Position numbers and translations under genes: made by a program
Notes under the pieces: generated by a model
What the model saw: the letters and a program-made list of their open reading frames with translations, nothing else
What the model was told of the DNA's origin: nothing
The model's database searches: none
NCBI RefSeq assembly: GCF_028682635.1
Contig: NZ_JANHLK010000029.1
Coordinates: forward strand, 1 to 64,000
Source: Pseudomonas putida
Lineage (GTDB): Bacteria > Pseudomonadota > Gammaproteobacteria > Pseudomonadales > Pseudomonadaceae
Direction of reading: 5' to 3'
Length of the DNA: 64,000 nt
In this document: positions 26,639 through 35,080 of the stretch, piece after piece
Layout of the letters: each line of letters opens with the position of its first letter
How positions within the stretch are numbered: position 1 is the stretch's first letter

Positions 26639-27463
26639 ATGAAAAAGTCGCCACTCGCGTTATTGCTGACCCTAGGCTTGCTCAACTCCCCGCTTTCGGC
26701 ATTCGCGGCAACGGCGCCGCTGGAGTTGGTGCAGCCGATTTCGGACTACAAGATCTACGTCACCGAGCAACTGGATGAACTGGCCAGCCACACCCGGCAG
26801 TTCACTGACGCGGTGAAAAAAGGCGACCTGGCGACCGCGAAAAAACTCTATGCGCCGACGCGCGTCTACTACGAGTCGATCGAGCCGATCGCCGAGCTGT
26901 TCAGTGACCTCGATGCCTCGATCGACTCCCGCGTCGACGACCACGAAAAAGGCGTGACAGCCGAAGACTTCACCGGCTTCCACCGCATCGAGTACTCGCT
27001 GTTCTCGCAAAACAGCACCCAGGGCCTGGGGGAACTCGCCGATGGCTTGAACAAGGACGTCACAGACCTGCAAACCCGCGTCGCCGGCCTGACCTTCCCG
27101 CCGGAAAAAGTCGTCGGCGGCGCCGCGGCGCTGCTGGAAGAAGTCGCCGCGACCAAAATCTCCGGTGAGGAAGATCGCTACAGCCACACCGACCTTTATG
27201 ACTTCCAGGGCAATATCGACGGGGCGAAGAAGATCGTCGACCTGTTCCGGGCGCAGATCGAGAAACAGGACGCGGCGTTTGTTGCCAAGGTCGATAAGAA
27301 CTTTGCCACGGTGGACAAGATCCTGGCGAAGTACAAAACCCAGGATGGCGGATTCGAGACTTACGACAAGGTGAAGGAGAATGATCGCAAGGCGTTGGTT
27401 GGGCCGGTGAATACGCTGGCTGAGGATTTGTCGACGTTGCGGGGAAAGTTGGGGTTGAACTGA
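26639..27463 (+). CDS. EfeM/EfeO-family M75 periplasmic protein
   Basis: 274 residues with a Sec signal peptide (MKKSPLALLLTLGLLNSPLSAFAA). A single M75 domain has the metal motif GFHRIE and GEEDRYSHTDLYDF, closely similar to the C-terminal domain of the efeO product but without the cupredoxin. It corresponds to the short EfeM type. Being the last gene of the operon, it is probably an additional periplasmic iron-binding component or a duplicate of EfeO. Confidence 0.88.
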   Translation: MKKSPLALLLTLGLLNSPLSAFAATAPLELVQPISDYKIYVTEQLDELASHTRQFTDAVKKGDLATAKKLYAPTRVYYESIEPIAELFSDLDASIDSRVDDHEKGVTAEDFTGFHRIEYSLFSQNSTQGLGELADGLNKDVTDLQTRVAGLTFPPEKVVGGAAALLEEVAATKISGEEDRYSHTDLYDFQGNIDGAKKIVDLFRAQIEKQDAAFVAKVDKNFATVDKILAKYKTQDGGFETYDKVKENDRKALVGPVNTLAEDLSTLRGKLGLN

Positions 27464-27489
27464 GATTTGTAGCGTCTGGGCGGACGCTT

Positions 27490-27580
27490 TCGCTGGCAAG
27501 CCAGCTCCTACAGGGTTTTAGGTCGATCACGTAATTATGTGATCGACGTTGAACCTGTAGGAGCTGGCTTGCCAGCGAAG
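27490..27580. repeat. REP pair, class A, with internal palindrome
   Basis: TCGCTGGCAAGCCAGCTCCTACAG-type REP at 27490-27512 faces its inverse at 27555-27578. The spacer contains GTCGATCAC-N8-GTGATCGAC, itself a 9-bp palindrome, making a long cruciform between the convergent efe operon and pssA. Confidence 0.88.
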
Positions 27581-27593
27581 CTTTTTTTCGGTC

Positions 27594-28937
27594 TTACAGA
27601 ATGCGGTAGAGCAACCGCTCAACCCTCACCCTGCTCACCCGCTTGAGAAACTTCGCCACCCCCGCCGGGTAATCCGGCAGGGTTTGCAGGTCCTGGTAGC
27701 GCTCGATGCGCCGGGTGTGCTGGAAAATCTGCGCAAGCTCAGTGCGGCGCGGTTCCAGCAGTTCGTTGTGCGGATCGTCGATCAGCAAGGCGTTTTCCAG
27801 GTCGAGACGAAACGCCCGCGGGTTGAGGTTATTGCCGGTCAGCAAGGTGTAGCGCTGATCGACCCACATGCCCTTGAGGTGATAAGTGTTGTCGCCGTCC
27901 TTCCACAGGTGCAGGTTCAACTGGCCGCTGTCGATGTTGCGCTGATGCCGCTTGGCAAAACGGCGCAGGCTGATCTCGTACAGATACGGCAGCGCCGAAA
28001 TCACCTTGAACGGTTCGCTCGGCGGGATGTAGAAATCGTTGGCGGTCTTGTCACCGACCACGATGTCGATCTTCACCCCCCTGGCCAGCGCCCGATTGAT
28101 CTCCCGGGTCACCGCCAATGGCAGGTTGAAGTAAGGCGTGCAGATGGTCAGCTGATGCCGGGCGCTGGCGATCAGCTCGATGATCACCCGACTCAACGGG
28201 TTGTTCTTGCCGACGCCCAGTAACGGGCTGACCGACAATCCACTTTTATCCGTAGAGCCCTGGGTGGTGTCGTAGGCCGCGTGCTTGAGGCGGCTACGCA
28301 GGTCGCCGATGTCGTTGCGCAGGCTGCGGGTGGTCGGCAGGTTTGGCAGGTCCAGGCGATGCACCGCCTTGGAGGCCACCAGGCCGTGTTGCACCAGGTG
28401 ATGCATCGAGTCGGCCAAGGCGCGGTTGTGCAGCAGGTGGTAACGGTCGTAACGGTACTTGTCGAACTGGTGCAGGTAGACGTTATTCAGGCTCGCACCG
28501 CTGTAGAGCACGCAGTCATCGATGACAAAACCCTTCAGGTGCAGCACGCCGAATAGCTCGCGGGTCTGCACCGGTACGCCATACACCGGCACGACGCTTT
28601 CACGGGTGCGGGTCATTTCCTGATACCAGGCCGAGTTGCCCGGCTGCTTGCCGGCACCGATCAGCCCGCGCTGGGCGCGCAGCCAGTCAACGACCACCAC
28701 CACGTCCAGGTGCGGACGCGCCAGTTTGGCAGCGTGCAAGGCATCGAGAATTTCCTGGCCGGCCTCGTCCTGTTGCAGGTACAGCGCGACGATATAGATG
28801 CGCTGGGTGGCGCTGGCGATTTTTTCCAGCAGGCAACGACGGAACTCGGCGGCGCCAGAGAGGATGGTGACGGCATCGGCGGTCAGCGGAAAACTGCGCA
28901 GTTTAGGCAGCAGGGAGCGTTTGAAAAGCGACGGCAT
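27594..28937 (-). CDS. pssA: CDP-diacylglycerol-serine O-phosphatidyltransferase, PLD type
   Basis: 447 residues, the length of E. coli PssA. Two phospholipase D half-sites are seen, HLKGFVIDD (about residue 150) and HLKGMWVDQ (about 365). It makes phosphatidylserine from CDP-diacylglycerol and serine at the membrane surface. The ATG at 28937 (MPSLFKRSLLPKLR) matches the family N terminus; the longer frame to 29033 includes REP-like DNA. It is monocistronic, flanked by REP pairs on both sides. Confidence 0.9.
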   Translation of the reverse strand: MPSLFKRSLLPKLRSFPLTADAVTILSGAAEFRRCLLEKIASATQRIYIVALYLQQDEAGQEILDALHAAKLARPHLDVVVVVDWLRAQRGLIGAGKQPGNSAWYQEMTRTRESVVPVYGVPVQTRELFGVLHLKGFVIDDCVLYSGASLNNVYLHQFDKYRYDRYHLLHNRALADSMHHLVQHGLVASKAVHRLDLPNLPTTRSLRNDIGDLRSRLKHAAYDTTQGSTDKSGLSVSPLLGVGKNNPLSRVIIELIASARHQLTICTPYFNLPLAVTREINRALARGVKIDIVVGDKTANDFYIPPSEPFKVISALPYLYEISLRRFAKRHQRNIDSGQLNLHLWKDGDNTYHLKGMWVDQRYTLLTGNNLNPRAFRLDLENALLIDDPHNELLEPRRTELAQIFQHTRRIERYQDLQTLPDYPAGVAKFLKRVSRVRVERLLYRIL

Positions 28938-29019
28938 AGGGCTCGCAATGGGTCGAATCCGAAGAGCTTGAGAGCTTACACCATCGTTCGGTTTGGGTCT
29001 TGTTGGTGTCTGATCGGAC

Positions 29020-29095
29020 GCCTTCGCTGGCAAGCCAGCTCCTACAGTTTGATCGCACTCCCCTGTAGGAGCTGGCTTGCCAGCGAAGGCTTTTT
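29020..29095. repeat. REP pair, class A, terminator-like
   Basis: GCCTTCGCTGGCAAGCCAGC (29020-29047 region) faces its exact inverse (29063-29090), followed by TTTTT on the plus strand. It separates the divergent pssA and tetR genes. Confidence 0.88.
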
Positions 29096-29128
29096 AATGA
29101 ACGCCGCAAAAATAACATTTGACCAAGG

Positions 29129-29142
29129 AGAACGATCGTTCT
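29129..29142. promoter_or_regulatory. Palindromic operator upstream of the TetR gene
   Basis: AGAACGATCGTTCT is a perfect 14-bp palindrome ending 12 bases before the TetR start codon, the usual place for an autoregulatory TetR operator. Confidence 0.6.
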
Positions 29143-29154
29143 ACTGTTGGCCAC

Positions 29155-29718
29155 ATGAACGAAATCAATAGCAATTACACCCGCGACATCATCCTGGACG
29201 TCACCGAAAAGTTGATCTACAAAAGTGGCATTTCCGCCACTGGCATGGATCTCCTGGTGAAAACCGCCGGCGTCTCCAGAAAGAGTATCTACCGCTACTT
29301 CGCCAACAAGGAGGAGCTGGTCGTCGCCGCCCTGCAACGCCGGGACCAACGCTGGATGCACTGGTACAGAAGCGAAGTCGACCAGGCACCCACCCCGGCC
29401 GAGCGCTTGCTCAACCTGTTTACCGTGCTCAAGGCCTGGTTCGCCTGCGAAGGCTTCCGCGGCTGTGCATTCATCAACACCAGCGGCGAAACCGGCGACC
29501 CGCAAGACCCGGTTCGCCTGGTCGCCAAAGACCACAAGCAGAAGCTGCTCGACTACGTGTGCGAGCTGTGTACCGAGCATGGCGCCGAGGACCCGCAGAT
29601 GCTGGCCAAGCATCTGCTGATCCTGATCGACGGAGCCATCACCGTCGCGCTTGTCATGGGTGACTACAGTGCCGCCGATAATGCGCAATGCATGGCGCGA
29701 AAGTTATTGGACCTGTAA
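29155..29718 (+). CDS. TetR/AcrR-family regulator
   Basis: 187 residues. The N-terminal helix-turn-helix at about 14-52 contains GMDLLVKTAGVSRKSIYRYFANKEEL, a canonical TetR recognition region. The C-terminal ligand domain has a GCAFINTSGE motif common in Pseudomonas regulators of small electrophile or aldehyde responses. I preferred the ATG at 29155 (MNEINSNYTRDI) over a TTG at 29119, which lies upstream of the palindromic operator. It probably regulates itself and the following DUF1348 gene, 57 bases downstream. Confidence 0.87.
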   Translation: MNEINSNYTRDIILDVTEKLIYKSGISATGMDLLVKTAGVSRKSIYRYFANKEELVVAALQRRDQRWMHWYRSEVDQAPTPAERLLNLFTVLKAWFACEGFRGCAFINTSGETGDPQDPVRLVAKDHKQKLLDYVCELCTEHGAEDPQMLAKHLLILIDGAITVALVMGDYSAADNAQCMARKLLDL

Positions 29719-29775
29719 GTACAACATCAAGTACCGACAACTTGTTTGAACTTTAACTTACCAGGGAGACATGAA

Positions 29776-30252
29776 ATGTCTAACGCCGAAGTCCGTCCGC
29801 CATTGCCGCCATTTACCCGTGAATCGGCCATCGAAAAAGTGCGCCTGGCCGAAGATGGCTGGAACTCCCGCGATCCGGAACGTGTATCGCTGGCCTACAC
29901 CCTGGACACGAAATGGCGCAACCGCGCCGAGTTCGCCAACAACCGAGAAGAAGCCAAGGGCTTCCTGACGCGCAAATGGGCCAAGGAACTGGACTATCGG
30001 CTGATCAAGGAGCTCTGGGCCTTCACCGACAACCGCATCGCCGTGCGATATGCCTATGAATGGCACGACGATTCGGGCAACTGGTTCCGCTCCTACGGCA
30101 ATGAAAACTGGGAGTTCAACGAGGACGGTCTGATGGCCCGGCGCTTCGCCTGCATCAACGACATGCCGATCAAGGAAAGCGAGCGCAAGTTCCACTGGCC
30201 GCTGGGACGTCGGCCTGACGATCACCCGAGCCTGTCGGACCTCGGCCTGTAA
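29776..30252 (+). CDS. DUF1348 / NTF2-like family protein
   Basis: 158 residues of the DUF1348 family, SnoaL/NTF2-like fold, rich in aromatic residues (WAFTDNRIAVRYAYEWHDDSG). The start has AGGGAG seven bases before the ATG at 29776; an earlier ATG at 29771 is out of frame. The function is unknown; the link with a TetR regulator suggests an inducible detoxification or small-molecule-binding role. Confidence 0.85.
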   Translation: MSNAEVRPPLPPFTRESAIEKVRLAEDGWNSRDPERVSLAYTLDTKWRNRAEFANNREEAKGFLTRKWAKELDYRLIKELWAFTDNRIAVRYAYEWHDDSGNWFRSYGNENWEFNEDGLMARRFACINDMPIKESERKFHWPLGRRPDDHPSLSDLGL

Positions 30253-30264
30253 CACCGCCCCCCT

Positions 30265-30364
30265 TGTAGGAGCGAGCTTGCTCGCGACGGACGTCAACGA
30301 TAACGCGCGCTTTCTGGCTAAACGCGCCGTTCTCCAGTCCATCGCGAGCAAGCTCGCTCCTACA
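30265..30364. repeat. REP pair (REPIN-like), class B
   Basis: A 100-bp unit begins with TGTAGGAGCGAGCTTGCTCG and ends with its inverse; the interior shares GTCAACGATAACGCG with the units at 23948 and 59789. Confidence 0.9.
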
Positions 30365-30524
30365 ACGATTTGGGTGTTTCAGGCGCAATTTGCTGCTGCG
30401 CTGTTGGCACAGCAACAGTTCAAGCTAAAAGGGGCCAGCCAGGTCGCAGCCAGAGTTGGATGAAGGTAAGATACCGGCCCTTCCCCGCAGCCCTTTGCTG
30501 CCCCCCGCCGATTAAGCCGATTCC

Positions 30525-31304
30525 ATGCCTTTCGAACTCAGCGTTGACCTTACCACCCTGGCCATCCTGGCCTTTGTCGCTTTCATTGCCGGTTTCATCG
30601 ACGCCATCGCCGGAGGTGGCGGGCTGTTGACCACCCCGGCCTTGCTGACCGCCGGCCTGCCGCCGCACCTGGTGCTGGGCACCAACAAACTCAGTTCGAC
30701 CTTCGGCTCGGCCACTGCCAGCTTCACCTTCTACCGCCGCAAGCTGTTCCACCCCCGGCAGTGGATGCACGCCATCGTCGGCACCCTGGTCGGCGCGCTG
30801 ACCGGCGCCGTGGTCGCGCATTACCTGCCGGCGGAATGGCTGAACAAGATGCTGCCGGTGATCGTGTTTGCCTGCGGGCTTTACCTGTTGTTTGGCGGCA
30901 CGCCGAAAGCGCCGCTGGACAGCGACGCGCCGATCAGGAAAAAGTGGCAATCGACCCAAGGCTTCACCCTGGGTTTCTACGATGGCGTGGCCGGCCCCGG
31001 CACCGGTGCGTTCTGGACCGTCAGCAGCCTGCTGATGTACCCGATCGATCTGGTCAAGGCCAGCGGCGTAGCGCGCAGCATGAACTTCGTCAGCAACATT
31101 GCGGCGCTGTCGGTGTTCGTGTTTTCCGGGCAAGTGGACTGGATCATTGGCCTCTGCATGGGCCTGTCAGTGATGGTCGGGGCTTTCTTCGGCGCTCGCA
31201 CCGCCATCAGCGGCGGCGCGAAGTTCATTCGTCCGGTGTTCATCACCGTGGTGCTGGGCCTGACCGTACGGCTAGCCTGGCAGCACTGGTTCAGCGTGGC
31301 CTAG
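30525..31304 (+). CDS. TSUP-family permease (TauE/SafE, YfcA-like)
   Basis: 259 residues with about eight membrane helices arranged as two repeated halves. The motif GFIDAIAGGGGLLTTPALL near the N terminus and GFYDGVAGPGTGAFW in the second half are the internal-repeat signatures of the family. It resembles E. coli YfcA. Substrates in the family include sulfite and organosulfonates; this one is unassigned. Its 3' end overlaps the convergent nudC gene by 33 bases. Confidence 0.88.
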   Translation: MPFELSVDLTTLAILAFVAFIAGFIDAIAGGGGLLTTPALLTAGLPPHLVLGTNKLSSTFGSATASFTFYRRKLFHPRQWMHAIVGTLVGALTGAVVAHYLPAEWLNKMLPVIVFACGLYLLFGGTPKAPLDSDAPIRKKWQSTQGFTLGFYDGVAGPGTGAFWTVSSLLMYPIDLVKASGVARSMNFVSNIAALSVFVFSGQVDWIIGLCMGLSVMVGAFFGARTAISGGAKFIRPVFITVVLGLTVRLAWQHWFSVA

Positions 31305-32102
31305 GCGCCGCGCCACGTAGACGTCGATCAGGTAACGGGCAATCGAGCGTGACGCCGGCAACGGCGGCAGCTCATGTACGTTGAACCACTGGGCGTCTTC
31401 GATCTCGTCCTCCTGGCAGACGATCTCGCCACCGGCATATTCCGCATGGAAGCCGAGCATCATCGAGTGCGGGAACGGCCAGCACTGGCTGCCCAGGTAC
31501 TGGATGTTCTTCACCTCGATCTGCACTTCTTCACGCACCTCGCGAATCAGGCAATCCTCCGCCGATTCGCCAGGTTCGGCAAACCCCGCCAACGTGCTGT
31601 AGACCCCGGCAACAAAACGTGGCGAGCGTGCCAGCAGCACTTCATCGCCACGGGTCACCAGCACGATCATGCTCGGGGAAATCCGCGGGTAGCTGCGCAA
31701 GTCACACGGCTGGCAATACATGGCCCGCTCGCGCGGCACCTGGGTCATGGCCTGGCCGCAGTTGCCGCAAAAACGGTGCTCGCGGGCCCAGGTGCCGATC
31801 TGCGCGGCGTAGCCCAGTACCTTGAACAGGGTGTGATCGCCCTCGAGCATGAATGCCCGCAAGCCTTTCCAGCCGCAGCCCGGCACATCGCCGGGGGCGC
31901 GCAACTCCAGCAAATAGACGGGCTCGCCATCCAGATGGCCGATGCCGTGCTCGGCGAGTATCGGCAGGTCCTGGCGCTTGAGCCATTCGCGCGGGAACAG
32001 TGCGCCGTTGTCATCGAACAAAAAGCCTTCGGGGCTGCGCGCTACCGCCCAGCCGCCGGGTTGGTCGGTGTCCAGTACTGCCGTGGTCCAGCGTGGAGTC
32101 AT
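31272..32102 (-). CDS. nudC: NAD(+) diphosphatase / NAD-RNA decapping hydrolase
   Basis: 276 residues. A zinc ribbon with four cysteines (CGNCGQ...CQPC) at about 105-125 is followed by the Nudix box GFAEPGESAEDCLIREVREEVQI (start GFAEPGES, key Glu in REVREE). The NudC-specific motif after the Nudix box is SQCWPFPHS, with Cys in place of the first Pro of SQPWPFP. It hydrolyses NAD(H) and NAD-capped RNA to NMN. It follows the crotonase gene by seven bases, so they are probably co-transcribed. Confidence 0.93.
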   Translation of the reverse strand: MTPRWTTAVLDTDQPGGWAVARSPEGFLFDDNGALFPREWLKRQDLPILAEHGIGHLDGEPVYLLELRAPGDVPGCGWKGLRAFMLEGDHTLFKVLGYAAQIGTWAREHRFCGNCGQAMTQVPRERAMYCQPCDLRSYPRISPSMIVLVTRGDEVLLARSPRFVAGVYSTLAGFAEPGESAEDCLIREVREEVQIEVKNIQYLGSQCWPFPHSMMLGFHAEYAGGEIVCQEDEIEDAQWFNVHELPPLPASRSIARYLIDVYVARRLGHAEPVLPG

Positions 32103-32109
32103 TTTTCAC

Positions 32110-32922
32110 TCAATCCAGAAATTCGGGTTTCTGTTTGCTCATATGGGCGGCCATGGCCACGCGCAGATCGGTGGATTGCAGCATGGCGGCGTTCCAGGTG
32201 GCGACGTATTCCAGGCCGTCGTCGATGCGATGATCGCGCATGTAGCTGATCATCTCCTTGGTGCCAGTAATGGCAATCGGCGACTTGCTCGCAATCTCCC
32301 GGGCAATGCCCATGACGCCGTCGAGCAGGCTGGCGGTATCGCTGTAGACGCGATTGACCAGGCCCATGCCGCGTGCTTCTTCGGCGCCGAAGGTGCGACC
32401 AGTGTAAGCCAGCTCACGCAGCATGCCGTCCCCGATGATCCGCGGCAAGCGTTGCAGCGTGCCGACGTCGGCGGCCATGCCGATGTCGATTTCCTTGATC
32501 GAGAATTGTGCGTCTTCGGCGGCGTAGCGCATGTCGCAAGCGGCGATCAGGTCGATGGCGCCGCCCAGGCAATAACCCTGGATGGCCGCAAGCACCGGTT
32601 TGCGGCAATGGTCGACCGCATTGAAGGAAGCCTGCAGGTTGAGGATCTTGCGCCGCAGCAAGCGCGCATTGCGCCCCACGTCCTTGCCCAACTCATTGGC
32701 TACGCCGGCCAGCATCATCAGGTCGATGCCGGAGGAGAAATGCTTGCCGGCGCCACTGATCACCACCACCCGAACTTCGTCGGTGTCGTCGATCCACCGG
32801 AAGATCTCGATAATCTCGGTCCAGAAGGCAGCGTTCATCGAGTTGATCTTTTCCGGGCGGTTGATCTGCACATGGGCAACTTTATCCACCAGTTCGACGT
32901 TGAACGCTGTGTACTGAGACAT
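32110..32922 (-). CDS. Enoyl-CoA hydratase/isomerase family, dienoyl-CoA isomerase-like
   Basis: 270 residues, crotonase fold. The oxyanion-hole segments are SGAGKHFSSGIDLM and GYCLGGAIDLI. The block IKEIDIGMAADVGTLQRLP matches delta(3,5)-delta(2,4)-dienoyl-CoA isomerases (ECH1), where the acidic residues of KE-D and AAD act in catalysis. It would process unsaturated fatty acids with double bonds at odd positions during beta-oxidation. Ribosome binding site AAGGATC precedes the ATG at 32922. The exact substrate is unconfirmed. Confidence 0.87.
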   Translation of the reverse strand: MSQYTAFNVELVDKVAHVQINRPEKINSMNAAFWTEIIEIFRWIDDTDEVRVVVISGAGKHFSSGIDLMMLAGVANELGKDVGRNARLLRRKILNLQASFNAVDHCRKPVLAAIQGYCLGGAIDLIAACDMRYAAEDAQFSIKEIDIGMAADVGTLQRLPRIIGDGMLRELAYTGRTFGAEEARGMGLVNRVYSDTASLLDGVMGIAREIASKSPIAITGTKEMISYMRDHRIDDGLEYVATWNAAMLQSTDLRVAMAAHMSKQKPEFLD

Positions 32923-33481
32923 GCTAGTGATCCTTTACCGGGCAAAAAAAGAGCCCGAACTATAACAAGGCACCACGGCTGGCGGTAAGGCAGTGGTTCG
33001 GCCAAAAGCGGGACGCGGGCGAGCGCACCATAACAGTGCTTGCGCACCGCGACGCTACGCACATCCATATGACTGCCACGTGACTTTTTGAGGCCAAAAC
33101 GCATAAAAACCTGCACTTCGTCGGTGCGTTCGCACCGGTATCCGGCACGTTCGTACCTAAATCAACCGATTGTCGAACAATTTTGCCATCAGCGCTTTAC
33201 CGCTCTAAGTTCTGGCCTAGACTGATTTTCGCGGGGGAGACCGGTCGGTCACAAAGTGGAAAAAAAGTGGAAACTTTTGCCCCACGTGTCCGGTCGAGTG
33301 AAAGGTAGGTGCGTTGCGACTGGTGCAATCCTTGCAATGGTTAATTCACCCATACTGCCTCAACGCATTTGGGGAGCGCTTGCTCGCCGACGCGTAGCGC
33401 TTTTGCGCATGGCCACACCCATTGGCCACGAAACACCGTTTGCCAGACCTGAGAATTAGATCAACAACACGGGAGATTCAT
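32923..33481. other. Long divergent intergenic region before glgA
   Basis: About 560 bases between the crotonase and glgA genes. A CTAGACT box at 33217-33223 resembles an RpoS-type -10 and would leave a 5' leader of about 250 bases. No open frame with coding character and no REP is seen. The part from 33240 on is moderately structured, but I recognise no riboswitch. Confidence 0.5.
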
Positions 33482-35068
33482 ATGATTAGTGCGGCTTTGG
33501 ATGTTCAGGGAGAGCTGGCTCATCAGCAGGTCGGCGAATCGAGCGCCGTGAGTGCTCCCAGCGCGCAACCGATCAGCGTTACCGGGACCCGGACGCTGAC
33601 ACCGGTGGCCAGCCAGAATCCCAACAAGAAGAAAGTGTTGTTCGTCACCTCCGAGATTGCCGACCTTGTGAAGACCGGTGGCCTGGGCGACGTTTCCGCC
33701 GCACTGCCGCGGGCCATGGCGCATCTGCACGATGTGCGGGTACTGATCCCTGGCTATCCGCAGGTGATGCACAGTGAAAACCCGATTCACATCATCGGTG
33801 AACTCGGCGGTCACGCGGCGCTCCCGCCGTGCAAGATCGGGCGCATGGACATGCCCGACGGCCTGGTCATTTATGTGTTGATCTGCCCTGAGCTTTACGA
33901 GCGCGAAGGTTCGCCCTATGGCGCCAACAACGGCCGCGACTGGCCGGACAACCATATCCGTTTCGCCCGCCTGGGCCTGGCCGCCGCCGATATCGCCGCC
34001 AACCTCGCACAAATCCACTGGTGCCCGGACCTGGTGCACGCCCATGACTGGCCGGCCGGCCTGGCCCCTGCCTATATGCACTGGCGTGGCCAGCGCACGC
34101 CCACCCTGTTCACCATTCATAACCTGGCGTACCAGGGCGTGACGAGCCTGGGATCCTGCCCCGAGCTGGGCATTCCGCAGCACGCCCTGCAACAGGAAGG
34201 CATGGAGTTCTACGGCAAGATGTCGTTCCTCAAGGCCGGCATGGCCTATTCGAGCCACATCACCACGGTCAGCGCCACTTACGCCCAGGAAATCACCACC
34301 CCGGACTTCGGCTGCGGTCTGGACGGCTTTCTCGCCGCCAAGACCCAGCAAGGCCTGCTCAGCGGCATTCCCAACGGCATCGATGAAAGCTGGGATGCGG
34401 CCACCGACCCGCACTTGTTCTGCCCCTTCAAAATCGGTGATTGGGACGGCAAGGCGGTCAACGCCGCCCATGTCCGCCAGTTGTTCGGTCTTCAGGACAG
34501 CGAAGGCCCGCTGTTCGCCGTGGTCTCGCGCCTGGTTTACCAGAAAGGCCTCGACCTGACTGAAGCGGTCTCCGAATACATCGTCAAATCCGGTGGCCAG
34601 ATCGCAATCATTGGCCGTGGCGAGCCGGAAGAAGAGCAGGCCATGCGCGAACTGGCCCTGCGTTTCCCCGGGCAGATCGGCGTGCGCATCGGCTTCAATG
34701 AAACCGATGCCCGGCGGATGTTTGCCGGCAGCGATTTCCTGTTGATGCCGTCGCGCTATGAACCGTGCGGCCTGAGCCAGATGTACGCCCAGCGCTTCGG
34801 CTCGTTGCCGGTGGCGCGCAATACCGGCGGCCTGGCGGACACCATTGAAGACGGCGTGACCGGCTTCCTGTTCGATGAATCGACGGTGGAGAGCTATCAG
34901 GAAGCCCTGAGCCGCGCGTTCAAGGTCTTCGAATTCCCCGGCCTGCTGAACGCCATGCGCTGCCGCGCCATGGCCGCACCGTTCAACTGGTGCAAGGCGG
35001 TCGAACCTTACGCTGAACTCTACGAACAGCTTGTAGCCAAAGCTTTGGGGAAATCGCACAAACAGTAA
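33482..35068 (+). CDS. glgA: Glycogen synthase (starch-type GT5)
   Basis: 528 residues. The GT5 N-terminal nucleotide-sugar motif is KTGGLGDVSAALP (about 60-75) preceded by KVLFVTSEIADL; the C-terminal donor site is PSRYEPCGLSQMYAQRFG. It adds glucose from ADP-glucose to alpha-1,4-glucan. An extra Ala/Ser/Gln-rich N-terminal extension of about 50 residues precedes the catalytic core. The ATG at 33482 has GGGAG. It is the first gene of a rightward operon. glgC, which makes ADP-glucose, is not present in the window. Confidence 0.94.
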   Translation: MISAALDVQGELAHQQVGESSAVSAPSAQPISVTGTRTLTPVASQNPNKKKVLFVTSEIADLVKTGGLGDVSAALPRAMAHLHDVRVLIPGYPQVMHSENPIHIIGELGGHAALPPCKIGRMDMPDGLVIYVLICPELYEREGSPYGANNGRDWPDNHIRFARLGLAAADIAANLAQIHWCPDLVHAHDWPAGLAPAYMHWRGQRTPTLFTIHNLAYQGVTSLGSCPELGIPQHALQQEGMEFYGKMSFLKAGMAYSSHITTVSATYAQEITTPDFGCGLDGFLAAKTQQGLLSGIPNGIDESWDAATDPHLFCPFKIGDWDGKAVNAAHVRQLFGLQDSEGPLFAVVSRLVYQKGLDLTEAVSEYIVKSGGQIAIIGRGEPEEEQAMRELALRFPGQIGVRIGFNETDARRMFAGSDFLLMPSRYEPCGLSQMYAQRFGSLPVARNTGGLADTIEDGVTGFLFDESTVESYQEALSRAFKVFEFPGLLNAMRCRAMAAPFNWCKAVEPYAELYEQLVAKALGKSHKQ

Positions 35069-35080
35069 GAGGCTTTAGAG

